64,000 nt of DNA from Mycolicibacterium nivoides (lineage in GTDB: Bacteria > Actinomycetota > Actinomycetes > Mycobacteriales > Mycobacteriaceae), in assembly GCF_003855255.1 (NCBI RefSeq), contig NZ_CP034072.1, positions 1,603,723 to 1,667,722 on the forward strand. Reading direction: 5' to 3'. Position 1 is the stretch's first letter. Every line of letters starts with the position of its first letter. The translations under genes were made by a program, and so were the position numbers. Below the pieces are notes generated by a model that was given only the letters and a program-made list of their open reading frames with translations, was not told where the DNA came from and ran no database searches. Positions 33,942 through 42,278 of this stretch are shown here, piece by piece.

Positions 33942-35500
33942 CGGCCCCCGGTAGCCCGGTCGTCGACACCGGGTACGGCCCGGTTCGCGGGAGCGACGAC
34001 GGAACTGTCAAGCAGTGGCTGGGTATTCGCTACGCCGCGGCGCCGGTCGGTGAGTTGCGCTGGCGGTCACCGCAACCGCCCGCGCGCAGGCAGGAGATCG
34101 CCGACGCGACCGTATCGGGGCCGGTGTGCCCGCAGATCACCGATCCGAGGCTCCCGCTCGACCTCGGCGGGCGTCAGGGCGAAGACAGCCTGGTGCTCAA
34201 CGTCTGGGCGCCGAGCGGAACCGAGGCCGGCGACGGCAAACCGGTCATGGTGTGGGTTCACGGCGGTGCCTATGTCATGGGGTCGGGAAGTCAGCCGCTC
34301 TACAACGGGGCTGTCCTGGCCGCCGAGGGTGATGCCGTGGTGGTCACGGTCAACTACCGGCTCGGCCCGTTCGGATTCCTCGACCTGTCCCAGTTCAACG
34401 GGCGTCCCGGTGCGAAGGGACTGCGTTTCGACACCAACCTCGGCCTGCGTGATGTGCTGTCCGCATTGCGTTGGGTACGCGACAACATCGCCGCATTCGG
34501 TGGCGACCCGCAACGGGTGACCCTGTTCGGTGAGTCGGCCGGCGGCGGGATCGTCACCACCCTGCTGGCCAGCCCGGCCGCCGAAGGGCTGTTCAGCGCT
34601 GCGATCGCGCAGAGTTCCCCTGCGACATCGGTCTACGACGTCGAGCGATCCCGGGTCGTGGCCGCCCAGTTCCTCGAGCGCCTCGGCATCGAAGGTGACG
34701 AGGTCGGGCAATTGTCCGGCGCACCGGTGCCCGGCATCCTGGCCGCGGCCAAGGAGGTGTTCGACGCGGTTCCGACCGAGACGCCCGGCCTGCTGGCGTT
34801 CGCCCCCGTCGTCGACGGCGACGTGGTCCCGGACTATCCGGTGACGGCGGCAAGGGAGGGGCGCACCCACCCGGTGCCGCTGATCATCGGAACCAACGAG
34901 CACGAGGCCACGGTGTTCCGCTGGATGAAGTCGCCGCTGATGCCGATCACCCCCGGCGCGTTGCGGTCCATGTTCGCCGCGATCGCGGCCGAACAACCGG
35001 GGCTGCAACTGCCGACCGAAGCCCAGATCACCTCCGCCTACGCGGGTCTTCGCCCCAAGGCGATCGGGTTGGGCATGGCGCGTGACATCGGATTCCGCAT
35101 GCCGACACTGTGGTTCGCCGAGGGGCACAGCGCTGTCGCTCCGGTGCATCTGTACCGCTTCGACTTCACCACCCCGATGCTGCGCCTGCTGCGGCTCGGC
35201 GCCGCCCACGCCACCGAGCTGCCTTACGTGTGGGGCAATCTCGTTGCCGGATCGAAGGATCCGACGTTCAAGCTGGGTGGGCTCAAGCCCGGACGTGCGG
35301 TGTCGCAGCGGGTGCGTCGTCGGTGGGTCAACTTCGCCGCCACCGGGCAACCCTCGGGTGCCGTCGGGGAACCGGTGTGGCGGCCATACCGCCGCGAGGA
35401 CCGGGCCACCCTGGTGATCGACAAGCACGACAAGACCGTCGCCGACCTGGACCGCGATCTGCACGCGGCGTGGGGAAGCCAGATACTCAATTTCCGGTGA
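33938..35500 (+). CDS. Type B carboxylesterase
   Basis: A 520-residue alpha/beta hydrolase of the carboxylesterase/lipase family. The oxyanion-hole region is VWVHGGAYVMGS (106-117), the nucleophile Ser200 is in GESAG (198-202), the probable acid is Glu323 (NEHEATVF), and the catalytic His424 is in HATELPYVWGN. No signal peptide, so cytoplasmic or exported by another route. The GTG at 33938 overlaps the stop of the leader ORF and lacks a Shine-Dalgarno, implying coupled translation. The substrate is not readable. Confidence 0.9.
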   Translation: MTAPGSPVVDTGYGPVRGSDDGTVKQWLGIRYAAAPVGELRWRSPQPPARRQEIADATVSGPVCPQITDPRLPLDLGGRQGEDSLVLNVWAPSGTEAGDGKPVMVWVHGGAYVMGSGSQPLYNGAVLAAEGDAVVVTVNYRLGPFGFLDLSQFNGRPGAKGLRFDTNLGLRDVLSALRWVRDNIAAFGGDPQRVTLFGESAGGGIVTTLLASPAAEGLFSAAIAQSSPATSVYDVERSRVVAAQFLERLGIEGDEVGQLSGAPVPGILAAAKEVFDAVPTETPGLLAFAPVVDGDVVPDYPVTAAREGRTHPVPLIIGTNEHEATVFRWMKSPLMPITPGALRSMFAAIAAEQPGLQLPTEAQITSAYAGLRPKAIGLGMARDIGFRMPTLWFAEGHSAVAPVHLYRFDFTTPMLRLLRLGAAHATELPYVWGNLVAGSKDPTFKLGGLKPGRAVSQRVRRRWVNFAATGQPSGAVGEPVWRPYRREDRATLVIDKHDKTVADLDRDLHAAWGSQILNFR

Positions 35501-35529
35501 GACGAATCCGCTGAGACAGAGACAATTAC

Positions 35530-36441
35530 ATGGACATGATCAGGTCCGTTCTGGACTTCCTGCCTCCGCCGATGCGGGACCCGGTGTTCTTCGCGATCCC
35601 GTTCTTCCTGGTCTTGCTGACCGTGGAATGGGTTGCGGCCCGGCGCCTGGAGCACATCGAATCCCAACGGGCGCCCGCCGGTGCGTTCAACTCCCGCGAC
35701 GCGTGGGCGAGCATCTCGATGGGGTTGGTGTCGATCCTCACCACCGCCGGATGGAAACTGCTCGCGCTGTTGGGTTATGCCGCCATCTACGCCTACCTGG
35801 CGCCGTGGCACCTGCCCGGAAACCGGTGGTACACCTGGGTGATCGCGATAGTCGGGGTGGATCTGCTGTTCTATGCCTACCACCGGATCGCCCACCGGGT
35901 GCGGTTGATCTGGGCGACGCATCAGGCCCACCACTCCAGCGAGTACTACAACTTCGCCACCGCGCTGCGGCAGAAGTGGAACAACAGTGGTGAGATTCTG
36001 GCGTGGATCCCGTTGCCGCTGCTCGGCGTCCCGCCGTGGCTGGTGTTCGCCAGCTTCTCGGTGAACCTCGTCTATCAATTCTGGGTGCATACCGAGCGCG
36101 TCGGAAAACTGTGGCGGCCAATCGAATTCATCTTCAACACACCGTCGCATCATCGCGTGCACCACGGACGCGACCAGCTGTACCTGGACCGCAACTACGG
36201 GGGCATCCTCATCATCTGGGACCGGATGTTCGGCACTTTCCAGCCGGAGGTGTTCCGGCCGCACTATGGGCTGACCAAGCCGGTGAACACGTTCAACATC
36301 TGGAAGCTGCAGACCCACGAATACGTGGCGATCGCCCGCGACGTGCGACGGGCCGGCGGGCTGCGTGACAGGTTGGGCTACGTCTTCGGCCCTCCGGGCT
36401 GGCAGCCCGCCGAGGTGTCCGAATCCCAGCCGGTCGGGTAG
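35530..36441 (+). CDS. Sterol desaturase/fatty acid hydroxylase family membrane protein
   Basis: A 303-residue membrane di-iron enzyme with several membrane helices (about 18-36, 62-92, 101-117, 155-185). The histidine boxes are HRIAH (118-122), HQAHH (131-135) and SHHRVHH (206-212). The C-terminal ligands are less clear. Family members hydroxylate or desaturate sterols, carotenoids or fatty acids. Gene begins 29 bp after the esterase on the same strand, so the two may be one transcript. Confidence 0.9.
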   Translation: MDMIRSVLDFLPPPMRDPVFFAIPFFLVLLTVEWVAARRLEHIESQRAPAGAFNSRDAWASISMGLVSILTTAGWKLLALLGYAAIYAYLAPWHLPGNRWYTWVIAIVGVDLLFYAYHRIAHRVRLIWATHQAHHSSEYYNFATALRQKWNNSGEILAWIPLPLLGVPPWLVFASFSVNLVYQFWVHTERVGKLWRPIEFIFNTPSHHRVHHGRDQLYLDRNYGGILIIWDRMFGTFQPEVFRPHYGLTKPVNTFNIWKLQTHEYVAIARDVRRAGGLRDRLGYVFGPPGWQPAEVSESQPVG

Positions 36442-36774
36442 CGCGGTCTCCCGGGCCGGCCCACCCCGTCCGCGTCGGCCGGGGGTCAGCGTCCGGCCCT
36501 CGCCAGAATCATTGGCCGGCACAGGAATTGACGCGACTTACGATTCGCGCTGACCCGGTCCGGTCGCACCGGAGGGATGTCCTCCGAGCCTGAACCGCGA
36601 CACGCCGGGAGTGTGCGATCCGGGCCTTCCGGCGGCGAAGTTCCCAGTGTTCCCCAGTGTTTGTTTGACGTTTGAATTCGGGCCGAGCCGAATGGCACCA
36701 AAGCAAACTTCGAGTCAGTAAGGTCGACAGAGCCGGGTGCACAATCCGGATCACGGTTCAGAAAGGGGCAATGC
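36442..36774. other. 333-bp intergenic region
   Basis: No gene seen. The left part (36442-36500) is very GC-rich with imperfect inverted repeats that may end transcription from the desaturase gene. At 36641-36660 there is a near-tandem repeat (TTCCCAGTGT, TCCCCAGTGT), followed by an AT-richer stretch containing TTGACG (36665-36670), a possible -35 box for the lectin gene. I could not place a matching -10 box with confidence. Confidence 0.45.
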
Positions 36775-37383
36775 GTGGGAGACACACTGACCGAAGGACA
36801 GAAGCTGGAGAAGGGGGGGTCGCTCACCTCCAACAACGGCGCGTACACGCTGACGTTGCAGGATGATGGCAACCTCGTGTTGGAAGCACGTGGCCAAGCG
36901 GTCTGGTCGACTTCCACCAACGGCCAGGACGTGCAGCGGGCGGAGGTGCAGACCGACGGCAACTTCGTTCTGTACACGTCCGAGAAGCCGGTGTGGCACA
37001 CCGACACCAAGGGCAAGAAGGACGTCAAGCTCGTTCTCCAGGATGACCGCAACCTGGTGCTGTACGCCGCGGACGGGCCCGCGTGGTCGTCCAAGACCGA
37101 GACCTCCGAGCCGCCGCCACCGGCGCCCGAGGCCGCCGCTCCCGAGGTCGAGGTTGCCCCGGCCGCTGTCGAGGAGCCGGTTGCCGCGCCCGAGCCGGCC
37201 GCGCCGCCGCCACCCCCGCCGGCACCCGAGCCGCGGACCTACACCGTGGTCTCCGGTGACACCCTCTGGGCGATCGCCGAGCGGTTCTACGGGGACGGCA
37301 ACAAGTACCAGCAGATCGCCGATGCCAGCGGCGTCGCCAACCCTGACCTGATTCACCCGGGCCAGGTTCTGACGATTCCCTGA
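36775..37383 (+). CDS. Bulb-type lectin-LysM protein
   Basis: A 202-residue protein. Residues 1-108 form a beta-prism (monocot mannose-binding type) lectin with three sugar-binding motifs QxDxNxVxY at 29-37, 59-67 and 89-97; the first ends in Glu instead of Tyr. Residues 110-153 are a Pro/Ala/Glu linker, and 155-202 are a LysM domain (TYTVVSGDTLWAIAERFY), which binds peptidoglycan. No signal peptide is present and none exists in frame upstream. AAAGGGG lies 6 nt before the GTG. M. smegmatis has a lectin of this design as I recall. It probably links mannose-containing envelope glycans to the cell wall. A terminator follows. Confidence 0.9.
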   Translation: MGDTLTEGQKLEKGGSLTSNNGAYTLTLQDDGNLVLEARGQAVWSTSTNGQDVQRAEVQTDGNFVLYTSEKPVWHTDTKGKKDVKLVLQDDRNLVLYAADGPAWSSKTETSEPPPPAPEAAAPEVEVAPAAVEEPVAAPEPAAPPPPPPAPEPRTYTVVSGDTLWAIAERFYGDGNKYQQIADASGVANPDLIHPGQVLTIP

Positions 37384-37397
37384 CCTAGAACAGATGC

Positions 37398-37426
37398 ACG
37401 GCCCGGACCTTCGCGGTCCGGGCCGT
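37398..37426 (+). terminator. Intrinsic terminator after lectin gene
   Basis: A perfect 12-bp stem (ACGGCCCGGACC/GGTCCGGGCCGT) with a 5-nt loop begins 14 bp after the lectin stop and is followed by CGTCGTTTTC, a short U-rich stretch. Confidence 0.85.
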
Positions 37427-37538
37427 CGTCGTTTTCGGGCCGTGGATACGGGCACCCCCGGTAACGAAGTTGCCACCTGGCCGATATTGAAGTCGGTAGG
37501 GTGACTTTCACCACGTCCGAAAACGAGGGAGGCCGGCC

Positions 37539-38234
37539 GTGAACAGTTGGCTTGGTGGGGCGATGCGGGCGATGGCGGGGGTGCCGGTGGCAGGGCTGCT
37601 GGTATGTCCGGTTCCGACGGCCGCGGCGGCAGGTTCGCTGGTGTATCCCGGGATGGAGATCCGGCAGGGCACCAATTTGTGCACTCTGGGCTTCGTCGAC
37701 CCGGCCAGCCGGGTCGGGTTCACCGCCGGGCATTGCCGCGCCGGCGGACCGGTGAACGACCGGGACGGCAATTTCATCGGGCACATGGGTTCGTTCCGGG
37801 ACAACACGCCCGACGGGGCCACTGTCGATACCAATCACATGATCTCCGACTGGGAGACCATCCAACTGGCCGGCGACGTCGTGGTGAACAACATCCTGCC
37901 GGGTGGACGGATGCTCGTGGAGGATCCGGCGGTGGTGCCGACACCGGGGGCCCCGGTCTGCCACTTCGGGGTGGTGACCGGGGAGACCTGCGGCACCGTC
38001 GAGGCCGTCAACAACGGCTGGTTCACCATGGCCAACGGCGTGGTCAGCCAGAAGGGTGATTCCGGGGGTCCGGTGTACATCGTCACGCCGGACGGCCGCG
38101 CGGCCATCGTGGGGATGTTCAACAGCACATGGGGCAACTACCCGGCCGCCGTATCGTGGCAGAACGCCAGCGGCCAGGCCCGCAGCGACGGCGCGCCACT
38201 CGGCGAGGTGTCGAATCTGGTCGGGCAACCCTGA
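37539..38234 (+). CDS. Secreted S1-family serine protease
   Basis: A 231-residue chymotrypsin-fold protease. The signal peptide has a hydrophobic core [16 protein letters not shown] and cleavage around residue 31. The catalytic triad is visible: His65 in FTAGHC, probable Asp104 in SDWETIQL, and Ser175 in GDSGGP. Four cysteines (48, 66, 141, 151) could form two disulphides. The GTG at 37539 has GGGAGG upstream. Small secreted mycobacterial S1 peptidases of this kind lack PDZ domains. It is a single gene followed by the KstR-controlled operon. Confidence 0.88.
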   Translation: MNSWLGGAMRAMAGVPVAGLLVCPVPTAAAAGSLVYPGMEIRQGTNLCTLGFVDPASRVGFTAGHCRAGGPVNDRDGNFIGHMGSFRDNTPDGATVDTNHMISDWETIQLAGDVVVNNILPGGRMLVEDPAVVPTPGAPVCHFGVVTGETCGTVEAVNNGWFTMANGVVSQKGDSGGPVYIVTPDGRAAIVGMFNSTWGNYPAAVSWQNASGQARSDGAPLGEVSNLVGQP

Positions 38235-38291
38235 CCGCGGTGTGAACCGGACGCTCTGCGGCGCCCGCTTCAGGCCCGGCGAATCCCAGAA

Positions 38292-38307
38292 CTAGAACAC
38301 GTTCTAG
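38292..38307 (+). promoter_or_regulatory. KstR operator
   Basis: CTAGAACACGTTCTAG contains a complete match to the KstR consensus TNNAACNNGTTNNA. The 7-bp arms are perfect. It ends 20 bp upstream of the -10 box TATTCT (38328-38333), so bound KstR would cover the -35 region and block the promoter. It marks the downstream two genes as part of the cholesterol-responsive regulon. Confidence 0.85.
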
Positions 38308-38340
38308 CTTTCGCGCCGGGCGGGCGATATTCTCATGGCG

Positions 38341-38835
38341 ATGCTTAGTCAGACACCTGTCCAGATCGCCTGGGTAACCGCCGATCTGGACGCCACCGAA
38401 CAAGCGCTGACCACCCTGCTGGGGGCGCGCCGGTGGGTGCGTATGCCCGCGGTGCACTTCAGCCCCGAGGCCTGCAGCTACCGGGGAAGGCCCGCCGACT
38501 TCGTGGCCGACATCTCGCTGAGCTACGCCGGTGACACCCAGCTGGAGCTCATCGCACCGGTGCGCGGCGAGAGTGTCTACACCGAGTTCCTCGACCGCCA
38601 CGGCGCGGGACTGCACCACATCTGCATCGAGGCGGCCGACGCACAAGCGTTCGAGGCAAAACTGCGCGAAGCCGAGGCAGGCGGGACACCGGCCGTCTGC
38701 CAGGGCGAGATGCCCGGAGGAATGAGATTCGCCTACCTGTCGGCCGCTGGGGCCGGGGTGCCGTATCTGGAGATCGCTTACATACCGCCCGAGATCCGGG
38801 CGTTCTTCGAGTATGTGAAACAGGAGCAGCAGTGA
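38341..38835 (+). CDS. VOC-family (glyoxalase-fold) protein, KstR-controlled
   Basis: A 164-residue vicinal-oxygen-chelate protein with two beta-alpha-beta-beta-beta repeats. The first is PVQIAWVTADLDATEQAL, the second begins GAGLHHICIEAADAQAFEAK. Possible metal or active-site residues are in LHHICIE and LEIAYIP. Relatives include epimerases and isomerases. The -10 box TATTCT ends 8 nt before ATG 38341, so I take this second ATG (not 38335) as a leaderless start. Its stop overlaps the FAD enzyme start (GTGA at 38832), giving one operon under the KstR site. It probably handles a sterol-derived CoA ester or ketone. Confidence 0.85.
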   Translation: MLSQTPVQIAWVTADLDATEQALTTLLGARRWVRMPAVHFSPEACSYRGRPADFVADISLSYAGDTQLELIAPVRGESVYTEFLDRHGAGLHHICIEAADAQAFEAKLREAEAGGTPAVCQGEMPGGMRFAYLSAAGAGVPYLEIAYIPPEIRAFFEYVKQEQQ

Positions 38836-40319
38836 AGGAAATCCCCGAGGTCGTCGAGGCTGCGGACGTCGAATCCTGGTCCGACGAGTTCGACGTCGTG
38901 GTGATCGGGTTCGGCATCGCCGGAGGTTGCGCAGCGGTCAGTGCCGCAGCGCAGGGGGCCCGCGTCCTGGTGCTGGAGAAGGCCGCGGCGGCCGGCGGGA
39001 CCACCGCGATGGCCGGTGGGCACTTCTATCTCGGCGGCGGCACCGCGGTGCAGGAAGCGACCGGGCATCCGGACACCGCCGACGAGATGTACAAGTACCT
39101 GGTCGCCGTCTCGCGCGAACCGGATCTGGACAAGATCCGCGCCTACTGCGACGGCAGCGTCGAACATTTCAATTGGCTTGAGGCGCTGGGCTTCCAGTTC
39201 GAGCGCAGCTTCTACCCGGGCAAGGTGGTGGTGCCCCCGGGTACCGAGGGGCTGTCCTACACCGGCAACGAGAAGGTGTGGCCGTTCACGGAGCAGGCCA
39301 AGCCGGCTCCGCGCGGGCACTCGGTGCCCGTCCCGGGGGAGTTGGGCGGCGCCGCGATGGTGATCGACCTCCTGCTGAAACGCGCCGAGACGCTGGGCGT
39401 CACCATCCGCTACGAGGTCGGGGCCACCAATCTGGTCGTTCAGGGCAGTGCCGAGGACCGCACCGTGGTCGGCGTGAAGTGGAAGCACTTCGGCGAAACC
39501 GGTTGTGTCAAGGCGAAATCGGTCATCATCACCGCCGGTGGCTTCGCGATGAACCCAGAGATGGTCGCCGAATACACCCCGGCGCTCGGCAAGAAACGTC
39601 GCACCAAGCACCACGGTGAGGTCGAGCCCTACATCCTGGGCAACCCGAACGACGACGGCCTGGGCATCCGGATGGGCGTCGCCGCGGGCGGCGTGGCCAA
39701 CGGCATGGACCAGCTGTTCATCACCGCCGCGGCCTACCCTCCGGAGATCCTGTTGACCGGCGTCATCGTCAACAACCAGGGCCAACGGTTCGTCGCCGAG
39801 GACTCCTACCACTCGCGCACCTCGGCTTTCGTGCTGGAACAGCCCGATCAGCAGGCGTACCTGATCGTGGACGAGGCGCACATGGAGATGCCCGCCATGC
39901 CGCTGATCCAGTTCATCGACGGCTACGAGACGATCGCCGAAGCCGAAGAGGCACTGGGCATTCCGGCCGGGAACCTGGCCGCGACCCTGGAGCGCTACAA
40001 CAAGGACGCGGCCAACGGCGAGGATCCCGACTTCCACAAGCAGCCCGACTACATCGCGGCGCAGGACAAGGGCCCGTATGCGGCGTTCAACCTGTCCCTC
40101 GGTATCGCCATGTACTCCGGATTCACCATGGGCGGGCTGACCGTGTCGATCGACGGCGAGGTACTGCGGGAGGACGGCAGCGTCATCGCGGGCCTGTACG
40201 CGGCGGGCGCCTGTGCGTCCAACATCGCCCAGGACGGCAAGGGGTACGCCAGCGGTGTGCAGCTCGGCGAAGGGTCGTTCTTCGGACGCCGCGCCGGTAC
40301 TCACGCGGCGGCCCGCTAG
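38832..40319 (+). CDS. FAD-binding dehydrogenase (fumarate reductase/ketosteroid dehydrogenase family)
   Basis: A 495-residue flavoprotein of the FAD_binding_2 family. The dinucleotide-binding motif VVVIGFGIAGG spans residues 22-32, followed by the VLVLEKAAAAGGTTAMAGG loop. The C-terminal FAD-contact YAAGACASN is present. The family includes 3-ketosteroid delta-1-dehydrogenase and fumarate reductase. The substrate is uncertain, but the KstR operator ahead of the operon makes a steroid ring or side-chain intermediate likely. The GTG overlaps the VOC stop, so translation is coupled. It converges with the ABC transporter gene 13 bp away. Confidence 0.9.
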   Translation: MKEIPEVVEAADVESWSDEFDVVVIGFGIAGGCAAVSAAAQGARVLVLEKAAAAGGTTAMAGGHFYLGGGTAVQEATGHPDTADEMYKYLVAVSREPDLDKIRAYCDGSVEHFNWLEALGFQFERSFYPGKVVVPPGTEGLSYTGNEKVWPFTEQAKPAPRGHSVPVPGELGGAAMVIDLLLKRAETLGVTIRYEVGATNLVVQGSAEDRTVVGVKWKHFGETGCVKAKSVIITAGGFAMNPEMVAEYTPALGKKRRTKHHGEVEPYILGNPNDDGLGIRMGVAAGGVANGMDQLFITAAAYPPEILLTGVIVNNQGQRFVAEDSYHSRTSAFVLEQPDQQAYLIVDEAHMEMPAMPLIQFIDGYETIAEAEEALGIPAGNLAATLERYNKDAANGEDPDFHKQPDYIAAQDKGPYAAFNLSLGIAMYSGFTMGGLTVSIDGEVLREDGSVIAGLYAAGACASNIAQDGKGYASGVQLGEGSFFGRRAGTHAAAR

Positions 40320-40332
40320 CCGACGCGACGCC

Positions 40333-42246
40333 TCAGGCCGGCGAGCCGACGGGCGCGAGGTTCCACCGACCGTCGCCGAGCAGTTCCAGGCGACGGTCGT
40401 GGAGCCGGTTGACGCTGTCTCGATGGCTGATGCTGACCACGATGCAATCGGGTAACTCGGTGCGCAGTGTCGTGTACAAGGCGTGCTGCTGACCGGCGTC
40501 GAGTGCCGAGGTGGCCTCGTCGAGGAACACCGCCGACGGTTTGGCCAGCAGAACCCGGGCGAAGGCGATCCGCTGCTGTTCCCCCGGGGACAGCACCTTT
40601 CCCCAATCGGCATCCTCGTCCAGGCGGGACGTCAGGTTTCCCAGCGCGACTGCGTCGAGCGCTGCCCGGATCTCGTCGTCGCTGTAGGTGCCGGGCGGTG
40701 AGGGATAGCAGGCCACCGTCCGCAGATCGCCGAGCGGGGCATAGGGGAGTTGGGACAGGAACATGACCCCGCCCTCCTCGGGATACCGCACCGTGCCGGA
40801 TCCGTACGGCCACAGCTGTGCCAGGCTGCGCAGCAGCGTCGTCTTCCCGGTACCCGACGGCCCGGTGATGACCAACGAATCACCGGGGGCGAGCTGCATG
40901 TCCAGGTCGTGCAGCAGCAGATCGCCATCGGGGGAGCGCACTTCGACGTCCTCGAGCTCGACCCCGCCGTTGGCGCTCACCCCGGTATCCAATCGTGGTA
41001 GCGCCCTTGCCTGTTCGTTCGCGGCGACCAGGCCGTCGAGGCGGATGATGGCGGCGCGGTAGCCGGCGAATGCGTCGTACACCGAGCGGAAGAAGCTCAG
41101 GGAGCTCTGCACCCGGTTGAAGGCGCTCGACGACTGCAGGACGTCTCCGTAGGTCAGTTGACCCGCGAACAACCGCGGCGCCTGGATGATCAGCGGGAGA
41201 GGGTCGATGATCTGGTTGATGGACCGATTCCAGCCGAGGAACGCGACCCCCCGGAGCACGAGCCTGCGATAGTTGGCGATGACCCTGGCGAACCGATCCG
41301 CCAGCGTGGCGCGTTCGGTGCGTTCGCCGTGATAGAAGCCGACCGCTTCGGCGCCGTCCCGAACCCGCACGAGGGCGTACCGGAACGCGGCGTTGGTGAG
41401 CGAGTTGCGGAAGGTCAGGCGGATCATCGGCCTACCGATCCAGATCGCCACGACCGTCGTGACCGCCACCCACAGCAGCGCGATCCAGAACAATGCCTTG
41501 GGCACCGTGATGCCCAGAATCGTCAACGGGCCCGCGAGATTCCACAGGATCGGCGTGAACGCGACGACCGAGACGATCGAGTACACCGATCCGAACAGCA
41601 GCGTCTGCGCGGTGGCGACCGTCGGTGTGTTGGTCTCGGGCCCGGTACCGGTGGTGAAGACATCGATGTCCTGCTGGATGCGCTGATCCGGGTTGTCGAT
41701 CGGGGTACCGCCGAAACCGCCGACGAATCGGCCGCGATAGTAGGCGCGTTGATCCAGCCAGTCGCCGGTGAGCCGGTTGGTGAGCCACACCCGCCACCGA
41801 ACGATGAAGTACTGCATCAGATACAGGTCGAGCAGGGTGCGGGTGATGTCGGCCGTGACCAGCATCGCGAAGATCAGGATCGACTGCCAGAACCCGTCGA
41901 TTCCCGAACGGCGCACCGCTTCATCGCCAGAACCGGCTCCGGAGAACGCCACCTGCAACGCGGTTGTCTGGTCGTTGAGGTAGTAGCTGAACAACACGTC
42001 CATGCGCACCGAGAGCATCACCGACAGGAGCAGCACCCCGAGCAGCGCCCACACCGGAATGCTCTGGCGCCCAATGAAATAACCACCCGTGACCCGCCAG
42101 AACTGGCGGCCCCATGTGGTGATTCGGGCCAGCACGGCAAGGACGGCCACGAGTGCCACCGCGCCGATCGCCCACGCCTTGAGGACCCAGAACAGCGACG
42201 CAAGGATTTCGTTGCCCCAGTCCAGCGACTGGGTGAACATCTCCAT
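40333..42246 (-). CDS. BacA/SbmA-like ABC transporter, second paralogue
   Basis: A 637-residue fused ABC protein. The N-terminal six-helix membrane domain (about 1-410) is of the SbmA/BacA type ([27 protein letters not shown]). The C-terminal ATPase has Walker A GPSGTGKT (462-469), signature LSPGEQQR and Walker B AVFLDEATSALD. In M. tuberculosis the single homologue Rv1819c imports vitamin B12, bleomycin and antimicrobial peptides. Here two copies stand in tandem, 32 bp apart. This copy differs more from my memory of Rv1819c (a GFGGTP insertion before the DNPDQRI motif), so it may have a different cargo. Confidence 0.9.
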   Translation of the reverse strand: MEMFTQSLDWGNEILASLFWVLKAWAIGAVALVAVLAVLARITTWGRQFWRVTGGYFIGRQSIPVWALLGVLLLSVMLSVRMDVLFSYYLNDQTTALQVAFSGAGSGDEAVRRSGIDGFWQSILIFAMLVTADITRTLLDLYLMQYFIVRWRVWLTNRLTGDWLDQRAYYRGRFVGGFGGTPIDNPDQRIQQDIDVFTTGTGPETNTPTVATAQTLLFGSVYSIVSVVAFTPILWNLAGPLTILGITVPKALFWIALLWVAVTTVVAIWIGRPMIRLTFRNSLTNAAFRYALVRVRDGAEAVGFYHGERTERATLADRFARVIANYRRLVLRGVAFLGWNRSINQIIDPLPLIIQAPRLFAGQLTYGDVLQSSSAFNRVQSSLSFFRSVYDAFAGYRAAIIRLDGLVAANEQARALPRLDTGVSANGGVELEDVEVRSPDGDLLLHDLDMQLAPGDSLVITGPSGTGKTTLLRSLAQLWPYGSGTVRYPEEGGVMFLSQLPYAPLGDLRTVACYPSPPGTYSDDEIRAALDAVALGNLTSRLDEDADWGKVLSPGEQQRIAFARVLLAKPSAVFLDEATSALDAGQQHALYTTLRTELPDCIVVSISHRDSVNRLHDRRLELLGDGRWNLAPVGSPA

Positions 42247-42278
42247 ACCCCCGGAAGTTACCGGGAACTACCGCCCGA

